Shown: in pieces, positions 12,271-23,221 of the stretch | Layout of the letters: each line of letters opens with the position of its first letter | Position numbering within the stretch: the first letter of the stretch is position 1 | Source of the DNA: Moniliella sp. 'wahieum' | Lineage: Eukaryota; Basidiomycota; Moniliellomycetes; Moniliellales; Moniliellaceae | DNA: 64,000 bases | Assembly (NCBI GenBank): GCA_003971905.1 | Contig: RSEE01000076.1 | Location: forward strand, 124,001-188,000 | Direction of reading: 5' to 3' | Position numbers and translations under genes: made by a program | Notes under the pieces: generated by a model | Told to the model about the DNA's origin: nothing | The model's database searches: none | The model's input: only the letters and a program-made list of their open reading frames with translations

Positions 12271-14191
12271 TATCTTCTGCCTCTGCGCATTCTGCGCACC
12301 CGGTTTCCTCGCCTGATGACATTGTGGAAGCGTATGTTCGTCGTGGCGAGTTTAACCCCAACTCTCAAGACGGGATGGCTCCTGGCAAGACAGCGAAATG
12401 GCCGGCTTTTCGCATCAAGCACACGATTGGTGCTTGGTCTGGACTGAACACCATCCTGTGGGACGTTGACGTGGATGTCGCTGCCGATTTCATACAGGAC
12501 GTCATTCCTACCATTCGCCGCTGGGGTATCCCGGGGAAGGGCATAGCCTCCCCGGCCCCTGGTTCTGCAGTGGCCGACAAGGACTCTATTGTGGCTGATA
12601 TCATTACCGACTACAATAAGGGCCATGGTGGCGAAAACTTCTTGCTCACACCGACCGACTTCTATGTTGCCTACGTCTTTTATACCAAGTCTCATCGCTT
12701 CTCCACCTTTGAGGACTTGCAGAAGGCAATCTTTCGCCATCTCAAGGCAGTGCGTAATGCTTGGAAACTGTACGAGGACAATAAGGCTTCCAAACATCGT
12801 GTTGCTCAGAAGCGTCGTGCCATGCGCGACATGCTCCTCGACCCAGAGGACCCAGCTCCAACTACCGAATCTGACGATGAACTTCAGCTTCTGACCGCTC
12901 GAGTCAGTACTGAGTCAGTGCACCGTATCGACCTGTTGGGCACCCCGAAAGGTTCTGTTCCGACTGACAGTGGTATGGCTTTTGCTCATGACCCGTCGGC
13001 TGCTTTGCCGTCGGTGACCGTCCCTTCTGTGGAGCGTATCAGCGAGCGGGCCCCGTCTGCTCGCACGGTGACTATCGAGGAGCACCAAGTGGGTGGATGC
13101 ACGCGTCTAGTCCAGGGACACATGAATTTCGATGTTATGACATTGGCGAAGCGTATGACGCGTGCTTTTGCTTCCTCGCCTCTGACACCTCTGGTGCATG
13201 GTCCCGAGCAAAATGACCCGTTGGCTGTTCTTCGCTGGCTGCAGGGCCTCCGTACTCGTTTGGCCATCATTTATCACGACTTTGCTTCGATCTTGGCCGG
13301 AACAATGAGGTGCCGCCGGGGGTGCACTCTCAGATCGTTGCGCAACTGATGACGCTGGTGTCGCCTGCCCTCGCGTCCTACATTTCGCGCCTCGCGACCA
13401 CAACGTCTCCCGGGATTCTTGACTCGGTTCCGGACTTCTTGTCGTGCTTGTTCGCGGAAGTACGTCTTTCTACGCCCAGCGTCTCTGAACTACAGCTGTC
13501 GGTGCACCAGACGGAATGGGATCCCAATGCAGAACCGGCTTCTAAGGCCCTGACGCGCTGGCTCGATTCCATCCAACTTCTGACCCTCTTGGGGTACTCC
13601 ACCTGGGACCCTGCACGTGTGATGTCCAGTTTGGAAGCCCTTTTCCGGCGTGGTGATTCGTATCGGCCGCTGATTTTCGCGGGGCTACCTCCCGGACAGC
13701 GTGTGACCGTGGCACACGTCAATTCTGTCTTGGGGGACTTGCAGTCGTTGGCCCGGGCCAACTTCGTCATGGAATCTAACCGGATTGCGTCCATCTCGGT
13801 ACCTACGGTTGAATCTTTGGCTGTTGATGTCTCTACCCCTCCCGTTAATTCGGGGACCACGGGACTGCTTGGGAACGCAGACATGTCTATGGCAGCGCAG
13901 CTACGAGCGATGGGGGTTGCGGCTGTCTGCTGGAATTGCCGCCAGCCTGGACATATCGCTGCCAACTGCCCGGCGCCGCGTCAGGACAACCGCATTTCTA
14001 CCCGTGGTACGTCAGGATGGAATCGCACCCTCCCTGGGGCAGGACGGAACACGAATACCCACCGTGCGCCCCCACAGCAGCATGCTGTTGCGCGTGTGCT
14101 TCAAGCCTTGGCGCACGGCTTAACGGTAATGGACCTCTCCGTCTCAGAGGAGGATGGGCAGCCTGCCGCGGGGTTTGATGATATCGAATAG
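12261..14191 (+). CDS. gag: Element A Gag, one frameshift
   Basis: Capsid/nucleocapsid protein of element A. It starts at the ATG at 12261 inside the primer site (MSPLSSASAHSAHPVSS). The capsid-like helical region shows IVADIITDYNKGHGGENFLL and YTKSHRFSTFEDLQ. Frame breaks near 13300 (tggccggaacaatgagg, repaired by one base), then continues GVHSQIVAQLMTLVSPALAS. A CCHC zinc knuckle, CWNCRQPGHIAANCP, lies at about 13929-13975. It ends with TAG at 14189-14191 after a Q/N- and R-rich basic stretch, typical of nucleocapsid. The combined length is about 640 residues, long for copia Gag. The protease follows in another frame. Confidence 0.85.
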
Positions 14192-14193
14192 GG

Positions 14194-14506
14194 GTGCGCG
14201 GGGGTGAGGCGCTCATTATCCTCGCAGAGGACTTGTTGAGCGCATTGTTTATCACTCGCCCAGGACGCGCGCCCCTTCTTTCCCCCCCTTCTTCTTCTAA
14301 CAACATCCCATCTCCACCTTGCTCCACACCTCGCTCGGCTGAATTTATCTTTGACAGCGGAGCCTCCCATCGCCTTGTCAATGATGCAAGCTTGGCGAAA
14401 AACTTCGTGCCTCCCTCCCGTCCCACCTCGGTAGTCACTGCAGGGGGGCAGAAACTGCCGGTCGCTGGGGTGAATGGCACCTTACGCCTCCTACAATATG
14501 ATCCAT
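14194..14506 (+). CDS. pol: Element A Pol, protease part (5' fragment, cut by element B)
   Basis: Retropepsin-type protease start: a proline/serine linker followed by FIFDSGASHRLVNDASLAKN with the catalytic DSGA, then VVTAGGQKLPVAG and LLQYDP. The frame is cut at the TCCAT target of element B (14502-14506) and resumes at 19570. The reading frame relative to Gag differs by one, consistent with either programmed frameshifting or a lost base near 14190. Confidence 0.85.
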
Positions 14507-14665
14507 TGTCGGCCTCGCTACTACCACAGAATGTGAGCACTGAACGTCGTATTGACTAAGAAGCTTCTGCGACTGACTCGTCCAGAAGACTGGTGCGAGC
14601 TCGGAAGGAATGAAAGCTGACTCACGTGACTCAGGGTCCGCGCGGTCCTAGGACGGATGTCAACA
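14507..14665 (-). repeat. Element B 3' LTR (159 bp)
   Basis: Sense strand TGTTGACATCCGTCCTAGGA...GAGGCCGACA. The last Pol codons and the stop (14660-14662) reach 6 bases into this LTR. One base shorter than the other LTR (attgac versus attggac). Confidence 0.93.
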
Positions 14666-17600
14666 CCCCCGCTGACCGGAGGGCCCAGTCATGTGGACTG
14701 GATCCATCTCCTCGACGCGGAGTTGAGCAAGATGGCTTGTCAGGGCGGGACGGCCGAGAGGCTTGGTGAGGACGTCCGCTGGGTTCCTTTCGCCGGGGAT
14801 GTGTACAAGTATGGCCTCGCCCGAGTCCACGTGTTGCCGTACATTGTGGTACCGGATCTTCAGCTCTCGGAGCTTGCCGGTGCTGCCAAATTTGTGGGCG
14901 AGATCGACGACAGACTTATTGTCGCAATACCAATGAATGGGTGTACCCTCGCCGATGGCCCCAAGCTCGATCATGATGTTCTTGACATAGTTGGCGTCAA
15001 CCAGTCCATCATATCCTGCCGTATATTCGGCGGCGGCGGTACTGGTAACGCTCTTCGGCTGAAGAATGGATCGCCACGACACCGGCACACCGTACACCAT
15101 CAGTAGGCATCCAGATGTGGAGCGTGCCTGGATGGGATCTCCCGCCAAGTCGGAATCTGTATACAGCGCAATGGCCGGTGCATCTGATGTTGGGGTCAAC
15201 CTCAGGCCCTTTCCTCGAGTATGGTACAGGTAGCGAAGGAAGTCATCGACTGCTTGATGATGCTGCTGCGATGGGTCGGCAGCGGCTCTGCTGAGGGCCG
15301 TGATAGCGAAGAGGGAGTCAGGCCGGCCCATTCGTGCAGCCCACAGTCCCGATCCGATCTTCCCCTGATATGCCTTGCGCAAGGCTGGGAGGGATGGGGG
15401 TTCAGGGTCGGCACGGGGCGGTATCATCCGTACGGGATGTGGGAGAGTCCGGATCCACGGGGCTTTGATGTGGTGCTTTGCCACCACTTCCTCGATGAAC
15501 TTTGGTTGGCTCAGGTACAGCTCCCCACCGATCCGATCGTATTGGCATCCCAGGTGGTAGTGAAGGGGACCGTTACCACGAACATCAATGTGTGTGTTTA
15601 TCTCGGCCATAAACTCCTCGTACTTTTGGTGTGACTTGCATGCGAGGAGCAGATCGTCGGTGTGGACCGCCAGGAGGATCTGCTCACCCGGTGGTGCAGC
15701 GCGCACGAACAAGCAGGGCTCGGTCAAGCTTTGCGTGAAGCCGAGCTTGTCACGCAGCAGGTTCCGGATGTATCGTGCCCAGTTTGCTCCGCTCTGATGT
15801 AGCCCGTATAGACTCTTCTTGAGACGCCACACGCGACCACCCGCTTCGGGGAAGTAGGGGGGTGGGCGGATGTAGACTGCTTCTTCGAGGGGGGCGTTCA
15901 GGTACGCTGCATTGACGTCCGCCGAGAAGAGGCCAAACTTATACTTCTCGGCCAGCACGACGAGGGTCAGGATGGCAGGTGTGCGCACCGATGGTGCGAA
16001 CGTCTGGCCCCAAGTCTCGGCCGATTGTTGGTGTCCGCCCGCGACAAAGCGCGCGCGGTGGCGCAGGAACCGGCCCTCGGCGTCCGTCTTTGTGGTGATG
16101 CGCCATAGTCCTATGAGGATTTGTGCACCCGGTGGTGGGTACGTAGCCTCGTAGGTGCCGTATCGCGCGAGTGTGGCCACCTCGTCGGCCATAGCCTGCT
16201 TGACCATGGCAAAGGAGGGGTGAGTCTCGAGACCCTTGAGCGTCTTGGGAGCGAGGGGTACGCCATCCTTGGTGAGCTGAACCGTGTCCGGGTGGATGGG
16301 TGCGCTGAGAGCAGTCATGGCGGCGTATTCGGGAGGTTGAACTGTGTCGGCAAACGGGGGGGCGGATGTGTCAGGTAGGGGGCGGGCGATGCCGATCTCT
16401 GGTGCGGCGCAGTGGGGCGTGGCGGCTGCAGCACGAGCATGGTAGGTCGTGTCGGTGGGGTCGTCAGCGATTGGGAGTGTGTGCAGGTCGAGGGAGGTGC
16501 GGGTGGTGCGCTGGCGGAGGGGGGGGTAGCGGCGCGGAGGGGGGGTGGTGGTGGGAGCGGGTGTCTGGGGTGTGGCGGCGGTTCGGGGCATGGGTGCTGC
16601 CGCGGCTGGCGGAGTAGGGTTAGCGTCTTTTTCACTGTCGATTTTAATTTGAGGTGATTTGGAGATGTCGGGTGGGAAGTGGTCGGGGTGGAGATGGGGG
16701 TAGATGGCGTTGCCCCATTTGTACGGTTTCGACCAGCGGTAGGTGAAGGTACCCAGGGATGGTTGGTATGTGGCGAAGAGCCATCCCTTTGATCCGCGCT
16801 GATGGTGGTATCCTACCAGCATACCTTCCTCTGCCCGCGCGCTGAGCTTGTGCTCGCGGCGTGACTCGGGCAGATGGAGGTATGCAACGCGGCCAAAGGG
16901 TTGCATCGGTAACGAGTATGCGTGGCCTTTGTATCGCTCAAATCGCGATTTGTTGTCTTCCCCGGATGTTTTGAGTGGCATTTGGTTTTGGGTGAAGCAC
17001 GCAGCGTGGAGGCTGTGTTCCCACCAGTCCGACGTCGGAAGACCTGTACCCAAGAGCAACTGCCTTGCACGAGTCGTTATGGTTCGGATGGCACGCTCAG
17101 CCACACCGTTGCTAGCACTCTGCCCCGGGATTGTCCGTTCTGACGTGATGCCTTGCTCGTCCAGAAAAGGTTGCAGTGCGCTTGTCAATTCGGGGGCGTT
17201 GTCCGTGCGCAAAGTCCGCAGCAGTCTGTCCGGGCCGTAGCGTTGCTCCCGCAATATGAGGTTCCGCAGTTCCTTCGTTGCAGCGCCCTTTGTCGGGATC
17301 GCTGTGGTGAAGACGTACCGCGTGAAGTCATCAACGGCGACGAGGGCGTATCCGTGCCCCATGCCGGTTACCCGGGGGAGGTCTACTACGTCGACGTGGA
17401 GGACCTCGAAAGGTCTTTTGGATCGGAGGCGGTCCCGGCTCGGATGGGGCGATGCTGTCGCTAGTGCCACCGCGCATGTTGGGCAATCCCACTCTGAACG
17501 ACAGAGGGAGATATGCTTGGCTGTGACGCGGAGGCCTGCGGTTTCCGATCGTGTAAGCCAGGGGAGGAGGTCGATGGCTGCGTGGTTCCAGCGTTTGTGG

Positions 17601-18091
17601 GCTTTAGAGACGTGGTCCAGGGCCAGGGATGCTGCGAGGGAGTTTGGGGTTGAGGGTGGGTCGGCCGGTTTGATCGGTTTGGTCGCCATGGCCCGCAGGG
17701 GTGTGGGTGGCGTTCGCGGGTTGTGTAAGATCGTGAATTGATAGTCACTGCCGGTTACTTTTCGTAGGGTGGATCCTGGGTTACCAAGCCAGATACCCTT
17801 CTGGTGTGGGGCGAAGTATGATGCGATTCCGGTGTTCGACAGGTGTGCTACACTGACGAGATTTCGGCTGAAACGGGGCATGTATAGGCTGTTGGGGAGT
17901 TTTATCTCCATTTGGTGTCCTCCTAAGCATCGGATACGGATTGTGGCCGTGCCTCGTCCTTCCGCCTTTACATGTGTCCCGTTAGCAACCTCTATCTCGT
18001 CGTCGCAAGGGGTCATGGATGTGAAGACGGATTTGTCTTTCCAAATGGATGGGAATGCCCCACTGTCATATAATGCCCGGATGATTCGCAT
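14660..18091 (-). CDS. pol: Element B Pol polyprotein, intact: protease, integrase, reverse transcriptase, RNase H
   Basis: 1143 residues from the ATG at 18091 without interruption. Protease: RALYDSGAFPSIW near residues 5-17. Integrase zinc-binding part: H and C residues in HKRWNH and WDCPTC (about 170-215). Catalytic core: VLHVDVVDLP, LRTDNAPEL and NGVAERAIRT give the D,D,E triad. Reverse transcriptase: RARFVAGGHQQ, FAPSVRTPAI, LFSADVNAAYLNAPLEEAVY and LKKSLYGLHQSGANW. The active-site box reads LLAVHTDDLLLA, so the usual YVDD is replaced by HTDD. RNase H: ALYTDSDLAGD, AAAEYTAGYDG, HWYCDNKSVVDLA and RYHNVRQHV. It ends in ERNPADVLTKPLGRP, the typical copia terminus. It lies in the same frame as Gag, separated by one TAG and five sense codons. 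Confidence 0.96.
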   Translation of the reverse strand: MRIIRALYDSGAFPSIWKDKSVFTSMTPCDDEIEVANGTHVKAEGRGTATIRIRCLGGHQMEIKLPNSLYMPRFSRNLVSVAHLSNTGIASYFAPHQKGIWLGNPGSTLRKVTGSDYQFTILHNPRTPPTPLRAMATKPIKPADPPSTPNSLAASLALDHVSKAHKRWNHAAIDLLPWLTRSETAGLRVTAKHISLCRSEWDCPTCAVALATASPHPSRDRLRSKRPFEVLHVDVVDLPRVTGMGHGYALVAVDDFTRYVFTTAIPTKGAATKELRNLILREQRYGPDRLLRTLRTDNAPELTSALQPFLDEQGITSERTIPGQSASNGVAERAIRTITTRARQLLLGTGLPTSDWWEHSLHAACFTQNQMPLKTSGEDNKSRFERYKGHAYSLPMQPFGRVAYLHLPESRREHKLSARAEEGMLVGYHHQRGSKGWLFATYQPSLGTFTYRWSKPYKWGNAIYPHLHPDHFPPDISKSPQIKIDSEKDANPTPPAAAAPMPRTAATPQTPAPTTTPPPRRYPPLRQRTTRTSLDLHTLPIADDPTDTTYHARAAAATPHCAAPEIGIARPLPDTSAPPFADTVQPPEYAAMTALSAPIHPDTVQLTKDGVPLAPKTLKGLETHPSFAMVKQAMADEVATLARYGTYEATYPPPGAQILIGLWRITTKTDAEGRFLRHRARFVAGGHQQSAETWGQTFAPSVRTPAILTLVVLAEKYKFGLFSADVNAAYLNAPLEEAVYIRPPPYFPEAGGRVWRLKKSLYGLHQSGANWARYIRNLLRDKLGFTQSLTEPCLFVRAAPPGEQILLAVHTDDLLLACKSHQKYEEFMAEINTHIDVRGNGPLHYHLGCQYDRIGGELYLSQPKFIEEVVAKHHIKAPWIRTLPHPVRMIPPRADPEPPSLPALRKAYQGKIGSGLWAARMGRPDSLFAITALSRAAADPSQQHHQAVDDFLRYLYHTRGKGLRLTPTSDAPAIALYTDSDLAGDPIQARSTSGCLLMVYGVPVSWRSILQPKSVTSTAAAEYTAGYDGLVDANYVKNIMIELGAIGEGTPIHWYCDNKSVVDLAHKFGSTGKLRELKIRYHNVRQHVDSGEAILVHIPGERNPADVLTKPLGRPALTSHLAQLRVEEMDPVHMTGPSGQRGC

Positions 18092-18106
18092 TTCGCCCCC
18101 GAGTTC

Positions 18107-19353
18107 CTAGTAGTCAGCTGTGCCCGCATCAACGTCAATCACTTCAGACTCGGGAGAGCTCGCTCTCTGAGCGACGTGAGCGTTGGCTCGGCCTGGGTTG
18201 CGCGGAGGGACAACAGGTTTATTAGACGTCGCGCTGCGCCAGGGTTGGTTGGTGCGGTCTTGCCCCTTGGTCTTTGTGTCCGCGAGGTTGTCGTCGCCGG
18301 CTTTGCCCCCGCTGGAGTTTTTTCCCCCGCTGGTGGGTCGTCCCCCGCTGTCGGGTCGAGTCCAAGGCGTTCCTCCGTTGACCGGCTTGCCTCCGTTTCT
18401 CTTCCTTTCTCCACCGGGATACGTGGCGGCTGGTATGTCCATCACGGCCTGCCGTAACTTGTCTAGACTCGAGCGCTCTTCACGCTGGCGAATGCTCATG
18501 TCGCGTAAGCCGAGTAGGATCCCAGTGCGTTCCTGCTCTTCCGTAAGTGGGATGCCCGCTCGCGTCAGGCTTGCACTGATCTCTTCCATGTAGTCGAGGT
18601 AGTCTCGACCCGATCGGTTTCCTTGGTCGGCCGAAAAGTAGCGAATGAGAGAGAGGCCCTCTGTTTGCGGTAGGCGTATATCCATACCGCTGACGCAGCA
18701 TGTTCAGCGTGTCCTGGGTGCATGATATTTCGTGGTGGGTGCGGATCGTCCGGAAGAGGGTTGACGGCATGGCTTCCCTAAGAAGGTTGTGCAAGCGTCT
18801 GTCGAGGTCCTCGGTGAAGTAGCGGGAGCTGCGACCATTCTGGACGACGTCGCTTGCGTGGGGGTGGGCATCTGTTATCGCGAAGAGAAATTCGTCTTCC
18901 CAAGCGCTGTAGGCGGACGGGTCTTTGTTCAGATCAGGCCACTTGATATTCTTGGTGGGAGACTCGCGTAGTGATCTGTAAAGGTCGTACTCGGGTCGCG
19001 AGGCTGCGCCTGTAGGTGCCCCCAAAGTTGCGTTGGGTTGAGTTTCCATTTGGTGGATGTTTTGCACCACAAAATTCGTAGCCCGTCGAACCCAGTTTGT
19101 CGTGATAGACGTAGGTTCGTCCTTCCATCCAAGCCACTCGGCTCTGTCGTGTATAGCTCTGTTGATCTTCTCTTTAACGACATCGATGTCGTTCGTCTTC
19201 TTGAACCACAGGTGCGCTTCGGCGCAAAGCATCATGAGTTCCTCGTTGTCGGTGCCAATCGGTGGCGGATCGCGACCGGTTGGTGTCCAGTAATCGCGCT
19301 TGTTCACCATTGTGGTGTCGCTGACCGAGAGATCGGTGTTAGCGTTGGCGCCC
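18107..19353 (-). CDS. gag: Element B Gag, one frameshift, ends at TAG in frame with Pol
   Basis: Structural protein. A likely start is the ATG at about 19353 (MGANANTDLSVSD), although the open frame reads through from within the LTR. Conserved-looking helices include DLYRSLRESPTKNIKWPDL, EDEFLFAITDAHPHASD and SRYFTEDLDRRLHNLLREAM. A frame break near 18650-18680 is followed by GLSLIRYFSADQGNRSGRDY and EEISASLTRAGIPLTEEQE. There is no CCHC knuckle; instead a Gly/Lys/Arg-rich stretch (GGERKRNGGKPVNGG, SGGKNSSGGKAGDDN) probably binds nucleic acid. It ends VDAGTADY and TAG at 18107-18109. Pol continues in the same frame. Confidence 0.8.
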
Positions 19354-19409
19354 ATGGTTGTGGGTGTAGTTTTGGCCAGCTCAGGGATGAGCAGATAAGG
19401 ATGTAACTC

Positions 19410-19569
19410 TGTCGGCCTCGCTACTACCACAGAATGTGAGCACTGAACGTCGTATTGGACTAAGAAGCTTCTGCGACTGACTCGTCCAGAAGACTGGTGC
19501 GAGCTCGGAAGGAATGAAAGCTGACTCACGTGACTCAGGGTCCGCGCGGTCCTAGGACGGATGTCAACA
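19410..19569 (-). repeat. Element B 5' LTR (160 bp)
   Basis: On the plus strand it begins TGTCGGCCTCGC (19410) and ends GGATGTCAACA (19569). The sequence after it on the sense strand is GAGTTACATCCTTATC. This does not match the GGTTATG site of element A, and no primer tRNA was recognised. Confidence 0.93.
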
Positions 19570-22500
19570 TCCATCCCAGCGCAAGTGGGAGGCGCTTCAC
19601 TTCAATGGGGTTATGCTGGTACCTGACCTCATTACTAATCTCCTCAGTACCCAAGGAGTGGCAGCCACGGTGGGAGTACGCTATTTCGGGACCATGAGGT
19701 GGTGTTTTTCACCAAGAATGGCACTTCCCTCGGGGTTCCACTGAAGGGCACCTACCCCAGAGCGGAAATGGTAGTGTGCACGGATGACTGCCAGGTGGAC
19801 GGTGCAGTATTAGCGTTCCCTATTCTATCGGAGACTGAGGATGACTCTTTGAATGATCCTGATGACCAGTTGCGGGACAAACTCTTTCCTCGGCCTGTAG
19901 CTGAGACCCCAGCCCCCGACTTGACGCGCGCGTCAGCTTGGTTGTGGCACCTTCGGCTTGGCCATGCCGGCGCTGAGGCCGTGAAACACACGTCTACGGC
20001 CAGCAAAGGGGGATCTTGGCCGCCTTCGTTTCCTGAGTTTTCTTCCTGCGATGTTTGCCGTACTGCCAAGTCGCGAGCCCCGGCGGGGGAATGATTCTCG
20101 TCTCATCTTGGCCCGCCTCGACCTGGTGTCAGCCGATGTGGTGGGCCTTGGAATGAGCCAGATGCTTTGCAGCACAAGGTACCTTGGCACTACATTCTTG
20201 TCGTGGTGGACAATTACAGTGGCATGACCTGGGTCTGGCCGTTGAAGGACAAGGCCAGTGCTGCACCCTGCCTCATTCAGTGGGCTACCTTAATTCATCG
20301 CGAAACAGAAAAACATCCAAAAGAATTACGTGTGGACCAAGGCGAATTATGGACTAATGAGGTCAAGACATGGGCTGCTCGTTCAGGTTGCCTTTTGACA
20401 GCTTCTCCTACTCAAGAATCCACAGGGAACGCCGTCGCAGAGCGAATGAACCAAGAGATTGAGAAGTTGTCCCGTTGTCTCATGCACCACGCCCAGTTGC
20501 CGGGGCGGTTTTGGCCCTATGCTGCGACGCACGCCGGATACATTCACAACCGCCTCGCCAGCAAAGCGCATGCCTGGAAGACGCCGTATGAACTGTGGAC
20601 GGGCCAACCCCCCACTCTGTCTGCTCTGCGGGTGTTTGGTTGCACTGCTTGGGTTGTGCTGCATGGTGGGAATCGACGTGCCTGGACACAAGCTAGTGAA
20701 CTCAGCGGCAAATACCTCGCTCCACGTGCCGTTCGAGGGGTGTACCTGGGTTACAGTGACCTGCCGGGCCAAGTCAAAGGTCATCGTGTTTGGGTCGAGG
20801 TGTTGGACCGTATCGTGACAGTTACGATGTGCATTTTGCTGAGGGAGAGTCGGGTCGGCTGGAGGAGCAGCCGCGCCTCCAGGACGATTATGTACGTGAT
20901 ATTCCCCTTGATCCCCTTGCTCAACCCTATCCCACAGCAGTGGGTGGTGAAGATGGTATTGCTGGTGACATTCCCCCTCCTTTCCTCCGCGGCGTCCACC
21001 CACCCGGACCGCCGGGCCTTACCACCCCACCGTCCCCTACAAACACCCGGGAGGGAATCGCCCGCGCGGAGTTCCGGCGCATGCTCGACGTGACCAAGCG
21101 TGAGCGTGAAGCTGATCCACCAGCACTCGTTGACGAGCCCAGGAAGCGTGCTCGATCGGCTCTTGCTGTGGAGCTGGCAGTCGAACTTGATGCTGTGGAC
21201 CTGGCTCCTGTCCCAGGGGGGCTGCTTGCGCAGGTCACTCTTGGCCTTGCCCATCTTGCTGCCGGGATGTTGCATCGGTGGCCACCGGCGGAGCCTACGC
21301 GACCCAGGCCCTGCATGCAGTTGCCGTGGTGCAGGACACACTAGCGCTCACAGCACAGGGCGTGGTCTTTCGCGTACAAGAGGAGCGTAGCGCCGATGGC
21401 GAGCTGCTTGAACCCCTGTCGTTTCAAGAGGCATGCCAGCGACCAGACTGGCCCGTCTGGCATGCTGCCATGGTTAAGGAGGTGAACAAGATGCGGGAAC
21501 TCGCGGTTTTTGAGCTCGTGGATCGGCCTGCCAATGTTCCTGTTCTTCGGTGCCAGGGTGGTTTAAAGCGAAGCTGGATGACACTCGTCAGGTTACCAAG
21601 CACAAAGCCCGTCTCGTTGCCGATGGACGGACCCAGGTTCAAGGAGTGAACTTTGACGAGGTTTTTGCTCCCGTTGTCAGGAGTGAGACCATCCGGGTCT
21701 TGCTCTCTTGGCGTGTCGTTTTTGCCTGCATGTCCATCAAATGGATGTGGAGGCGGCATACTTACATGCGGCAGTTGACACTGAGGTTTACATGGCCATC
21801 CCGCCTGGCTTCAGGGGTCCTGACACGGAGGGCAAGTGCTGGAAGTTGCTCAAGGGTGTTTACGGCCTACGCCAGGGGGGCAAGCTTTTCCACGACCATC
21901 TGGATGGGTGTTCTTCCGTCTCGGCTACCACCGGTTGCAAGGGGAACCGTGTGTATATCTTCGCGGCCAGGGCAGTGCTTTGGTTCTGGTGGCCTGCTTT
22001 GTGGATGATACTGTTTGGGCCTGTGCCGACTTGACGCGCTTGCAAGAGGCCAAGCGCCAATTTGCCAAGCAATTGCCCGTGACTGATGGCGGCCCTGTCA
22101 GCTACTTGTTAGGGGTGAAGGTGGAGTATGATCAAGCAGCCCGTACCTGCTTCCTCAGCCAGCGGGGATACGTGGAGGGTGTGCTTGCGCATTATGGGGA
22201 AAAGCTAACCTCACCTCCCAGCCCTCGACCTGCTCGCCCGGCGCATCTACTACCTTTCTCGGGCCAGGCCAGTGATGCGGATCGTCGTCAGTGCGGGCTT
22301 ATTGGTCACCTTGGCTTCGCTGCCCTTAACACCCGCCCTGACATTGCTCAAGCTGTGTGGTGCGTGTGTGGTCGCTTCATGGCTAACCCGGGACAGATCA
22401 CTTCAATGCCGCGTTTCAGGTCCTACGCTTTCTTCGTCGCTCACCGGGAAAAGGTCTCCATTTCTCCTTTCACGCTGATGCGCCGTTGCTAAATGGGTTT

Positions 22501-22960
22501 AGCGATGCCGACTGGGCGGGGTGCCCGGCGAACCGGCGTTCGACCTCTGGGTATGTTTTCTTGTGGCTGGCAATTTGGTTTCTTGGTCGTCGCGGCAGCA
22601 ACTCATGGTCACACTCTCGAGCACCGAAGAGGAGTATGTTGCCCTGGCTCATGCGGCCAAGGAAGCAGTGTGGCTCAGGCTGTTGCTCCGGGAAATCTTA
22701 CCACATGAGGAGGTGGTGCCCACCATCTTCACTGACTCTCTCGGCGCCCGCAAGCTGGCCGAGGGCCACACCATTCACAAGCGCTCGAAGCACATCGATT
22801 TGCGGCACCACTTTCTGAGGGAACTCATTGCCGCCAACGTGCTCCTCTGGCGCAAGTGGCGGGGGTGCACAATCCGGCTGACATGTTCACCAAGACGATC
22901 TCGGGCCGCGCAGTCGACGCTAGGGCGGAGCAACTTGGTCTGCGTGGTGGCGGTGGCAGC
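19570..22960 (+). CDS. pol: Element A Pol, main part: integrase, reverse transcriptase, RNase H; frameshifted
   Basis: Continues the protease after the element B insertion (VMLVPDLITNLLSTQGVAA). GAG-pre-integrase: WLWHLRLGHAGAEAV and CDVCRTAKSR (about 19935-20075). Integrase core: ILVVVDNYSGMTWVWPL, LRVDQGELWTNEV and GNAVAERMNQEIEKL (about 20190-20460). Reverse transcriptase: HKARLVADGRTQVQG, FAPVVRSETIRVLL, MDVEAAYLHAAVDTEVYMAI, LLKGVYGLRQGGK and the active-site box ACFVDDTVWA (about 21990-22020). RNase H: FSDADWAGCPANRRSTSGYV, TLSSTEEEYVALAHAAKEAV, TDSLGARKLAEGH and RSKHIDLRHHFLREL. The chain is scattered over three frames with about eight breaks. As the LTRs are near-identical, many of these may be consensus errors. 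Confidence 0.9.
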
Positions 22961-23061
22961 TAACCACGTTGGGCTCCGGAGCCCTTCTTTCTCTCAAGAC
23001 CGGTTTCTTTTCTTTCGTCTTGGTTTCTCATCTACACAAATTAAATCGCAGCGGGACTGGG

Positions 23062-23075
23062 TTTTTTTTTTTTTT
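23062..23075 (+). repeat. Poly(T) run, 14 bases
   Basis: A run of 14 T in the untranslated part of element A between the RNase H region and the 3' LTR. Such a run is length-uncertain in long-read data. Confidence 0.7.
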
Positions 23076-23221
23076 CGCATCCACGATGCGTTTGTTTTAC
23101 CAGTTCCTGCTCACCAGAAAAAATACATGTTTGGTGCTCGCGGCCGTGAATCATTTCTCCCTTTCGTCTCGATGTTCTTTGGCCTCACCACCTTTGGCCT
23201 GGCGAGCTCACCGAGGGGGGC

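Larger units (their letters stand above)
14507..19569 (-). mobile_element. Element B: Ty1/copia LTR retrotransposon nested in A
   Basis: Complete element on the minus strand. On the plus strand its LTRs read TGTCGGCCTCGC...GGATGTCAACA (14507-14665 and 19410-19569). Target duplication is TCCAT at 14502-14506 and 19570-19574. The two LTRs differ only by one base in a GG run. Sense order is Gag (19.35-18.1 kb) and a single open Pol (18091-14660). A polypurine tract gcggggg precedes the 3' LTR on the sense strand. The intact 1143-codon Pol and near-identical LTRs mark a very recent insertion, necessarily later than A. Confidence 0.95.
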
